This document shows positions 1 to 5,575 of a DNA stretch of 10,579 nucleotides, one piece after another. Under the pieces are notes generated by a model, which saw only the letters and a list, made by a program, of their open reading frames with translations, ran no database searches and had not been told where the DNA came from. The stretch is from SAR202 cluster bacterium. GTDB lineage: Bacteria > Chloroflexota > Dehalococcoidia > Lucifugimonadales > JASMAO01. The DNA lies in NCBI GenBank assembly GCA_030754315.1, contig JASMAO010000183.1:1-10579 (forward strand). The letters are read 5' to 3'. The position numbers were made by a program, and so were the translations under genes. Every line of letters begins with the position of its first letter. The first letter of the stretch is position 1.

Positions 1-924
1 TCGCCTCGAAGCTCCTTCTGGAACCTCAAGGAATATCGCCTTCTCTGTAAACGGACCCTGGCCAATGTCTTGGCCGTAGTAATCCGCGAAGGCGTGTCCG
101 ACAACCTTCTCGTTCTGGGTCCACTCTTCATTCTCATAGGCGCCGACACCGATATAGATGTCCTGCATACCTTCAACGCCAGCCTCGTCAAACACTTTTG
201 TGCTTACGATACCGGCTGTCTGCCAGAATCTGCTGAACCTGTGAAGAACCCCACGTGAGTCGTAGTTTCTGTAGTTCAGCTTGATCGTATAGTCATCTAC
301 GGCTTCCATGCTCTGGATTAGAGGAGCGAAGTCCCCCGCTTGGCCGTGGATTGACTCAGGGTTCGTGACGGAGTTCGCATCGTTATATGAGAACTCAACG
401 TCCTTTGCCGTCATCTCGCCATATCCACCGTGGAACTGGACACCCTCTCTGAGTGTGAACACACCGAACTCAAGGCTCGGGTCCAACTCGTAAGACAATG
501 CCAGCATGGGATCTGTCGTTACTGCTCCGTCCTTCAGGATGGAGTTAAACAGAACGTCCGTGATACCTATCTGATAGATGGTCTCAGAACATCCGGCCGT
601 ACAGAACCTTGGTAGTCCGTTGGGCGAGTTAATGTCTCCAACGGCTATTGTAAGTGTGCCCTTCGGGCCTCCCGACGGCGCAGCAGCAGGCTTAGCTGCA
701 GCAGGTGCAGCAGCAGGCTTGGGTGCCGGAGCAGGTGCAGCAGCAGGTGCAGCAGCAGGTGCAGCAGCAGCAGGTGCAGCAGCAGCAGCAGGTGCAGCGG
801 CAGCAGGTGCAGCAGCAGCAGGTGCAGCAACATCATCTGAAGAGCTACAAGCGATTCCCGCAGCGATTAACGCAGCGGCGGCAACGCCTACAACTAATTT
901 TTTGTTTAGCAAATTAGGCCACAT
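1..924 (-). CDS. Family-5 ABC transporter substrate-binding lipoprotein (N-terminal 308 residues, C-terminus beyond window)
   Basis: Reading the minus strand from the ATG at 924-922 gives 308 codons with no stop, running off the left edge. Residues 1-26 are a lipoprotein signal peptide: Lys-containing start, hydrophobic stretch, then AGIAC with Cys26 as the expected lipidated residue. The -3 position is Gly rather than Leu, so the lipobox is slightly atypical. Residues 33-83 are a low-complexity Ala/Pro linker with a few Lys. From about residue 87 (KGTLTIAVG) the protein resembles the SBP_bac_5 (DppA/OppA) family, with stretches such as DPMLALSYELD, FTLREGVQFHGG and TAKDVEFSYND. Known members bind peptides, nickel, oligosaccharides or other solutes at the outer membrane face and deliver them to an ABC permease; the ligand cannot be told here. 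A strong Shine-Dalgarno (AAGGAGG, plus-strand 932-938) lies 7 nt before the ATG and fixes the start. Permease genes would be expected to the left. Confidence 0.88.
   Translation of the reverse strand, partial: MWPNLLNKKLVVGVAAAALIAAGIACSSSDDVAAPAAAAPAAAAPAAAAAPAAAAPAAAPAAAPAPAPKPAAAPAAAKPAAAPSGGPKGTLTIAVGDINSPNGLPRFCTAGCSETIYQIGITDVLFNSILKDGAVTTDPMLALSYELDPSLEFGVFTLREGVQFHGGYGEMTAKDVEFSYNDANSVTNPESIHGQAGDFAPLIQSMEAVDDYTIKLNYRNYDSRGVLHRFSRFWQTAGIVSTKVFDEAGVEGMQDIYIGVGAYENEEWTQNEKVVGHAFADYYGQDIGQGPFTEKAIFLEVPEGASRR
676..828 (-). repeat. Ala/Pro low-complexity linker repeat in the lipoprotein
   Basis: On the minus strand this stretch is built almost entirely of GCT/GCA and CCT codons, giving repeated A3-5-P units, with Lys-Pro interruptions nearer the 3' end. 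On the plus strand it appears as GCAGCAGGT-type 9-15 nt units. It links the lipidated Cys to the binding domain and probably acts as a flexible tether. Its unit structure makes copy-number slippage likely. The other frames of the same stretch create spurious Ala-, Gln- and Leu-rich open frames. Confidence 0.85.
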
Positions 925-1005
925 AAGTGATCCTCCTTCTATCATCGATCATTCGACCAACATAGCATACCTTCGCCTTTCCTTGTGGAAAAAACGCGTG
1001 GCACA

Positions 1006-1034
1006 TTCAAACACGATTTTTTCCCTTAAGTCAA
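1006..1034 (-). promoter_or_regulatory. Possible sigma70-type promoter for the lipoprotein gene
   Basis: On the minus strand a TTGACT (-35-like, 1034-1029) is followed after 17 nt by TTTGAA (-10-like, 1011-1006). The -35 is good but the -10 matches the consensus poorly. The leader to the ATG at 924 would be about 75 nt. Inferred from motif and spacing only. Confidence 0.25.
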
Positions 1035-1103
1035 GTCATAGGAGCCGAATTTAACATCAGTTTATTACCAGTCCATGCCTAAGCACTAATATATACGGCT
1101 CCT

Positions 1104-1109
1104 TATAAT
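1104..1109 (+). promoter_or_regulatory. Possible -10 element upstream of the DapA-like gene
   Basis: A perfect TATAAT lies about 100 nt before the preferred start at 1209, in the divergent spacer. No good -35 hexamer lies 16-18 nt upstream, so this is weak. It would give a leader of about 90 nt. Confidence 0.25.
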
Positions 1110-1208
1110 GCTCTGAAGGCATCAATGAGTGCTAGAATCGGCCAAATACAAGTAAGATTATATGAGAATTTCTTAATAACATTTGTTTCGTATATCGAGG
1201 AGATGACA

Positions 1209-2114
1209 ATGGCACTATTTGAGGGGATTTTTCCAGCAATTGCTACCCCAATGTACTCGGACGGGACATTCAACGAAACAGCGTTCAGAGAAGTGATGGA
1301 ATTTAACATCCAGGCCGGCGTTGGCGGGTTCTGGGTGGCAGGTGGCAATGGAGAAAGTATTTTCCTAGACGACGAGGAGAATATGAGGATCGTGTCCGCA
1401 GCTGCTGACGTCAACAAAGGCAGGATAAACAATATAATGCATGTGGGGGCACCTACGACGGAAAGAGCGGCGAGAATGGCCGAGCATGCCGCTAGCGTTG
1501 GTGCAGAAGCGATATGCTGTGTTCCACCTTTTTTTTACAGGCAGAGCGACGAAGCCATCGTCGCTCACTATAAAGCTGTTGCCGCCGCCGCTGATCTTCC
1601 CTTCTATGTTTATAACCTTCCCCAGTCCACAGGCGTTGAAGTAACTCCCGAGTTAATGAAGAAGATCTCGGATGAAGTTCCTCAATTAGCAGGGCTAAAA
1701 CATTCATCGGTCAATTTTGCGAACGTCCGCGAATGGAAGAAGATGGGTTTGAATTGCTTCATCGGAAGCAGCATGCTGATGGTTCCCGCACTCACGATTG
1801 GTGCCGCGGGCTGTATCGATGGCCCACCGTGCGCAGCCCCGGAGCTTTGGGTAAACATTTGGAAGGCATGGCAATCTGGAGATATAGACCAGGCAATTGC
1901 CGCACAGGACAGGGCATCAAGTTTCACCGACATAATGAGAGAGGTTGGTGTTCACAGCGGTACAAAAGCTGTTCTCACAGCGAGACTGGGGATCGATTGT
2001 GGAAGTGGCCGCCTTCCGAACCCACCGCTTGAAGGGGCTCGCAGAGCTGAAGTACTCTCTCGGGTATCTGCCATGGGAATAGGTCCAGTCCCGATACCCT
2101 CCTCCGGGGACTAA
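1209..2114 (+). CDS. DapA/NanA-family class I aldolase or dehydratase (not a true DHDPS)
   Basis: A 301-residue protein of the dihydrodipicolinate synthase / N-acetylneuraminate lyase (beta/alpha)8 family, at the usual family length. It opens with GIFPAIATPMYSDG. The catalytic Tyr is Tyr135 (YNLP) and the Schiff-base Lys is Lys164 (GLKHSS), matching E. coli DapA Tyr133 and Lys161. The GTTGE motif of DHDPS is GGNGE here (residues 45-49), and the position of DHDPS Arg138 is Ser140 in YNLPQSTG. This argues against aspartate-semialdehyde as partner and for another 2-keto-acid aldolase or lyase, substrate unknown. Start choice: GAGGAG (1197-1202) touches the upstream in-frame ATG at 1203 but is 6 nt from the ATG at 1209, so 1209 is preferred. 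An in-frame ATG at 1125 would extend the protein N-terminally but is outside the domain. It is transcribed divergently from the lipoprotein gene and may act on the imported compound, which is inference. Confidence 0.9.
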   Translation: MALFEGIFPAIATPMYSDGTFNETAFREVMEFNIQAGVGGFWVAGGNGESIFLDDEENMRIVSAAADVNKGRINNIMHVGAPTTERAARMAEHAASVGAEAICCVPPFFYRQSDEAIVAHYKAVAAAADLPFYVYNLPQSTGVEVTPELMKKISDEVPQLAGLKHSSVNFANVREWKKMGLNCFIGSSMLMVPALTIGAAGCIDGPPCAAPELWVNIWKAWQSGDIDQAIAAQDRASSFTDIMREVGVHSGTKAVLTARLGIDCGSGRLPNPPLEGARRAEVLSRVSAMGIGPVPIPSSGD

Positions 2115-2262
2115 TTTTCGGCAATCACACCGTGAAACCTTATTCGAAGGGACTCGAACTAAAGACATACAAAGTGGGATAAGACGAATTATTGGTATTC
2201 AAAGTAGCGTATATTTCTCGTTGGGAGTTGACGGTCTCCGCAATGCTATCTCAGGTTTCGGA

Positions 2263-2268
2263 TATAAT
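2263..2268 (+). promoter_or_regulatory. Possible -10 element upstream of the small membrane protein
   Basis: A perfect TATAAT lies 64 nt before the ATG at 2332. A TTGACG is present at 2228-2233, but the 29-nt spacing is too long for a normal pair, so only the -10 is suggestive. The rest of the 2115-2331 spacer shows no clear hairpin terminator or RNA gene. Confidence 0.2.
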
Positions 2269-2331
2269 TCCGTTAGTTTGAATTACGTAAATGGCGCCGT
2301 TAAATAAAGTGCCGAAAGGGTTAGATATCTT

Positions 2332-2769
2332 ATGGAAAGGGTCATAGCCCTCTCAATACGGGCAGGGCTGAGTCTTATCATAGGATTTGTGATTGGAGCC
2401 CTCTTTCTTATAGCAACTCCGCTTATAGGAACTCTAATGTTTAATCCGCCTGTTAGCCCACCCTTGTGGTTCTTATCCTTATCAGTGGGACTTGGCTGTG
2501 GCCTTGCTGCATTCCTTTGTTTCTTCAAACCGGAATCGGACCACAAAATAAACGGTATAACTCTGCTCATTTCATCGACTACTGGCCTGCTTGGCGGCTA
2601 TATTGGTACTTTCCTTTCCAATCCGGAAGGAGTGCGTAATCAGAGAATGGTGGCTTCGTCACTTACGTCTCCCGATGTGGCACCATTTGTCTATATGGGA
2701 GTTCTTTTAGCCACTGTAGCTACTGGCACCTGGTACGCATATCGTCTTTGGACGTACAACGAGGATTGA
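2332..2769 (+). CDS. Small four-helix membrane protein of unknown function
   Basis: A 145-residue protein whose family I do not recognise. Hydrophobic segments at about residues 12-35, 46-65, 76-95 and 118-138 suggest four transmembrane helices, with short loops and a charged NED C-terminus. The loop between helices 3 and 4 is polar (NPEGVRNQRM). No catalytic motif, metal site or signal cleavage site is visible. A weak Shine-Dalgarno (AAGGG, 2316-2320) lies 11 nt before the ATG. The gene sits in a 217-nt/121-nt pocket between the DapA-like gene and the HAD gene on the same strand, so it may be independently transcribed. Reading-frame quality (long open frame, hydrophobic periodicity) supports a real gene. 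Confidence 0.7.
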   Translation: MERVIALSIRAGLSLIIGFVIGALFLIATPLIGTLMFNPPVSPPLWFLSLSVGLGCGLAAFLCFFKPESDHKINGITLLISSTTGLLGGYIGTFLSNPEGVRNQRMVASSLTSPDVAPFVYMGVLLATVATGTWYAYRLWTYNED

Positions 2770-2890
2770 TTGATTGACTTCAAACCAGCGTTTCGATTCG
2801 GTTTCTACTCTGCACGGCACCCTTCTTCCCTGCTAGATCAAATCCGATTATTCAACTAACCATATGTAACAGGTAGGTTTACCGAGAAGA

Positions 2891-3610
2891 ATGAACTCAC
2901 CCACAGATAACCCAATTGATAAGGTCACAACCTTGACATTCGATATATTCGGTACGGTCCTTGATCTGGCGGGCAGTCTTATACCGCCACTAAATGAATT
3001 GCTACTCAGAATTAACGCTGATCCTACAATAACGGGCGAAGCTATCTGGGCACACTGGCGGCAGAGGCAACGAATAGAGCAGTATCAGGACAACCTGTTG
3101 ATGCTAGGTCACAGCGGTTATTTAGCCGTAAAGCGCAAGGCGCTGATATACACATTGCGTTCGCAAAAAATTGAATTCACCTACGATCAAGTCGATGAAT
3201 TCATGCAGTCTTACCGGACGTTATCCCCTTTTCAAGACGCCTTAGATGGGCTCACCCGTCTCAGAAAGAGATACGAATTAGTTATGCTCTCTAACGGTGA
3301 GCAATGGTATCTTGAGCATCTCGCCAATAATCGGATTGGAGTCGAGTTCCAGGAAATTATATCGGCTCAGTCAGTCGGACAGTTTAAACCCCACCCCGCA
3401 GTGTATAGATTCGCGTCACAGAAACTAGGGCTGGAACCTTCGCAGATCATGATGGTGGCAGCCCATTCTTTCGATATACTCGGCGCAAGACACAGCGGGT
3501 TTCGGGGTGCATATGTGAACCGATATGATCTACCCTACGACGAGTCTGATTACAAGCCTGATTTCACAACAAGCAGTTTCCTGGAGCTGTGCGACCAGCT
3601 GGCTGTGTAG
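2891..3610 (+). CDS. Type II haloacid dehalogenase-like HAD hydrolase
   Basis: A 239-residue HAD-superfamily protein that lines up from memory with L-2-haloacid dehalogenases (L-DEX, about 230 residues). Motif I is FDIFGTVLD with nucleophile Asp18 and Thr22. WRQRQ carries Arg57, matching the substrate-binding Arg41 of L-DEX YL. Motif II is LSNGE with Ser134. Motif III is FKPHPAVY with Lys166 and Tyr172. Motif IV is VAAHSFDILGA with Asp195. Two L-DEX pocket positions differ: Ser175 is Ala190 and Asn177 is His192. Such enzymes hydrolyse C-halogen bonds through an aspartyl ester, but many annotated relatives are phosphatases or of unknown substrate, so dehalogenation is a hypothesis. There is no signal peptide, so it is cytoplasmic. 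Start at 2891 follows a weak GAGAAG. The next gene begins 39 nt after the stop, suggesting co-transcription. Confidence 0.87.
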   Translation: MNSPTDNPIDKVTTLTFDIFGTVLDLAGSLIPPLNELLLRINADPTITGEAIWAHWRQRQRIEQYQDNLLMLGHSGYLAVKRKALIYTLRSQKIEFTYDQVDEFMQSYRTLSPFQDALDGLTRLRKRYELVMLSNGEQWYLEHLANNRIGVEFQEIISAQSVGQFKPHPAVYRFASQKLGLEPSQIMMVAAHSFDILGARHSGFRGAYVNRYDLPYDESDYKPDFTTSSFLELCDQLAV

Positions 3611-3649
3611 CCTTAAATAACTTTTTACAGAATCGCTCAGGAGGCATAC

Positions 3650-4594
3650 ATGACTACGACGAGCGACAAGGTTCGGATTGGGATCGCAATGGGTGGTTGG
3701 CCATTTCCAGAACCCGATCCTCAAATGCTTTGGGAGTACACGGACCGCATGGAATCTCTTGACATTGATTCCATCTGGTTCACAGACCGTATCGTTTCCC
3801 CTCTTCTATCTCTCGAAACGGTTGTGGCCATGTCATTCATCGCCTCCCGCACTACCAAGCTTAAGTTTGGTACGAGCGTTATAGCCCTTCCGCTGAGAAA
3901 TCCTACTATCCTTGCCAAGGAATTAGCCACGATCGACTTTCTCTCTGAAGGACGTTGCCTTCCTGCTGTAGGTCTTGGAACAGAGGATGAGACTGAGTAT
4001 GAAGCATGCGGCACATCAAAGCGAGTCAGGGTTAGCCGCACCGAGGAAGCCGTCGAGGTAATGCGGTTGCTCTGGTCACAGGACGAAGTCTCCTACCAGG
4101 GAAAGCACTTCACATTAAGCGGAGTGACCGTGCAGCCAAAACCAGTGCAGAATTCGCTGCCACCCATTTGGTTTGGCGGCCGTAGTGAACCCGCCTTAAA
4201 ACGTACTGCGAAGCTCGGTGATGGTTGGTTAGTTTCACAAGCGCCGCCCAAGGAAGTTGCCGATAGTATTCCCAAAATCAAGGAGATGGCTCTACAGTAC
4301 GACAATCACATAGAAGATGACCATTACGGAGCAATATTCAGCTATTGCTTTGCTGATAGTCCCAAAGAGGCGGAGCAGATGGCAGAGCCGTATAATCTTC
4401 GCCGTCGAAGTGACGTTCCTATGCGCGATATGAATGCATTTGGACCTCCGGAAGTGCTGTCTAACCTTCTCGACAAGTATATTGAGGCAGGTGCGACCAA
4501 GTTCGCCCTCCGTCCAGCTTGTCCACCAGAGATGACCCACGAACAGATGGAAATGCTCGGTAACCACATAATTCCCCGGTATCACAAAAGTTAG
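3650..4594 (+). CDS. LLM-class (luciferase-like) flavin-dependent oxidoreductase
   Basis: A 314-residue bacterial-luciferase-like TIM-barrel protein of usual family length. Family marks include DSIWFTDR (residues 40-47), the core strand LKFGTSVIALPLRNPTILA (71-89) followed by KELATIDFLSEGR (90-102) and VGLG (107-110), a conserved RTEEAVEVMRLLW helix (130-142), and PPIWFGGRSEPAL (from residue 171). The C-terminal FGPPEVLSNLLDKYIEAGATKF segment is typical of F420- or FMN-dependent members. Such enzymes oxidise or oxygenate organic substrates with reduced flavin or F420; sequence alone does not decide the cofactor. Paralogues of this family are abundant in SAR202 genomes and have been linked to breakdown of recalcitrant organic matter. 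A strong Shine-Dalgarno (AGGAGG, 3639-3644) 5 nt before the ATG fixes the start. It lies 39 nt downstream of the HAD gene, probably in the same transcript. No partner flavin reductase is seen. Confidence 0.92.
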   Translation: MTTTSDKVRIGIAMGGWPFPEPDPQMLWEYTDRMESLDIDSIWFTDRIVSPLLSLETVVAMSFIASRTTKLKFGTSVIALPLRNPTILAKELATIDFLSEGRCLPAVGLGTEDETEYEACGTSKRVRVSRTEEAVEVMRLLWSQDEVSYQGKHFTLSGVTVQPKPVQNSLPPIWFGGRSEPALKRTAKLGDGWLVSQAPPKEVADSIPKIKEMALQYDNHIEDDHYGAIFSYCFADSPKEAEQMAEPYNLRRRSDVPMRDMNAFGPPEVLSNLLDKYIEAGATKFALRPACPPEMTHEQMEMLGNHIIPRYHKS

Positions 4595-4681
4595 TACTCG
4601 CGAAAACCGAAGAAAGCCTCATGCATGAATAATCCTTGAGCAAGGCAGCTGTTGAAAGCGATTAGCCATACTTCCCACATG

Positions 4682-4709
4682 TTGTATGAATAAACTATGT
4701 GTATATAGC
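4682..4709 (+). promoter_or_regulatory. Possible promoter for the MBL-fold gene
   Basis: TTGTAT (4682-4687) is followed after 16 nt by TATAGC (4704-4709). Both hexamers match the sigma70 consensus imperfectly. The implied start lies roughly 30 nt before the ATG at 4748. Motif-based inference only. Confidence 0.25.
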
Positions 4710-4734
4710 TCTATAAAACCACAAAGACTTATAG
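4704..4734 (+). promoter_or_regulatory. Cluster of TATAG/CTATA inverted repeats before the MBL-fold gene (operator-like)
   Basis: TATAG (4704-4708) and CTATA (4711-4715) form a 2-nt-spaced inverted repeat. CTATAA (4711-4716) pairs again with TTATAG (4729-4734) across 12 nt. The elements overlap the possible -10 and end 13 nt before the ATG, a position where a repressor would act. The sequence is AT-rich, so chance is a real alternative. Confidence 0.25.
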
Positions 4735-4747
4735 TGGGGCAACGCCA

Positions 4748-5575
4748 ATGATTCCCGTACAAGTGGGCAAAGCCAATATATATTCAGTGTCCGATGGGAA
4801 TATGACATTCTCCCGGGATACCTTCTTCAACGGTCTCTCCCAAGACGACTGGAAATCGTACAGTGATTACCAGGGTTCAGAATTTGCTATGAACGTAGGA
4901 TCATTCATCATAAGTACCCATGAAAGCACAGTACTGGTCGATACAGGGCTAGGTAAACTCGATCACCAGATCAAACAACCTACAAGGGAGACCCTGTTGC
5001 CAGAAATCAATGAAGCGGGATTCTCCCCGGAAGATGTTGACACCGTTTTCATTACACATCTCCACCTCGATCATGTTGGCACGAACATGACTGATACCAC
5101 GTCTGGATGGATTCCCACCTTTCCTAACGCACGTTACATGGTTTCGAGAGAAGACTGGTCACTATTCACCAGGCTATCAAACTCGGAAGCTTTCTCATAC
5201 ATAAAGCAGCAGGTTCAGCCGCTAATGGACAAAGGAATTCTAGAACTCTTTGATGGCGAGACGAAAGTTTCCGGCGAGATCACCACACTCCCTACTCCCG
5301 GGCATACTCCCGGGCACTCGAGCCTATTAATATCCTCCGAAGGACAGAAGGCTGTAATTGTAGGTGATGCCGCCCACATCCCACCACAGGCGCAAGAAAC
5401 CCAATGGAGTCCTTCACCGGACCGAGATAAGGAACTGTCCGCGAAATCTAGGGCTATGGTTATGGATCTCATAGAGAGGGAGCACGCGTTGCTTGCGTCC
5501 GGCCACTTCCCCTCACCAGGATTCGGCAATCTCGTACGTGTGGAATCAAAAAGATTGTATGTCCCGTTAAGTTAA
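4748..5575 (+). CDS. MBL-fold metallohydrolase
   Basis: A 275-residue metallo-beta-lactamase-superfamily protein with the full metal-ligand set: HLHLDH at residues 104-109, His186 in the PGHTPGH motif, Asp207 in VGDAAH, and a C-terminal His253 in ASGHFP. Asp65 in the VDTGLG loop is also family-typical. This set supports a dinuclear metal site, usually zinc, and hydrolysis of a lactone, thioester, phosphodiester or similar bond. The overall layout resembles the AHL-lactonase/AttM-like and other quorum-quenching or sulfatase-like MBL groups, but the substrate cannot be assigned. It lacks a signal peptide and is probably cytoplasmic. The Shine-Dalgarno is weak (GGGG, 4736-4739, 8 nt before the ATG). 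The gene is 153 nt from the flavin oxidoreductase gene, and its stop codon overlaps that of the convergent membrane-protein gene. Confidence 0.92.
   Translation: MIPVQVGKANIYSVSDGNMTFSRDTFFNGLSQDDWKSYSDYQGSEFAMNVGSFIISTHESTVLVDTGLGKLDHQIKQPTRETLLPEINEAGFSPEDVDTVFITHLHLDHVGTNMTDTTSGWIPTFPNARYMVSREDWSLFTRLSNSEAFSYIKQQVQPLMDKGILELFDGETKVSGEITTLPTPGHTPGHSSLLISSEGQKAVIVGDAAHIPPQAQETQWSPSPDRDKELSAKSRAMVMDLIEREHALLASGHFPSPGFGNLVRVESKRLYVPLS

Noticed and set aside
578..1054. Plus-strand Ala/Gly-rich open frame, with Gln-rich (705-917) and minus-strand Leu-rich (645-836) frames over the same stretch
   Set aside because: All are other-frame readings of the Ala/Pro linker repeat of the lipoprotein, which has the Shine-Dalgarno, signal peptide and binding domain.
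2141..2160. Minus-strand TTCGAGTCCC resembling a tRNA T-loop, and a TTCGA/TCGAA hairpin
   Set aside because: The flanks do not pair as a T-stem or acceptor stem and no anticodon arm is present; no U-run follows for a terminator.
2291..2347. 18-codon open frame overlapping the start of the small membrane protein, as a possible leader peptide
   Set aside because: No Shine-Dalgarno, no regulatory codon run and no attenuator hairpin; length is within chance.
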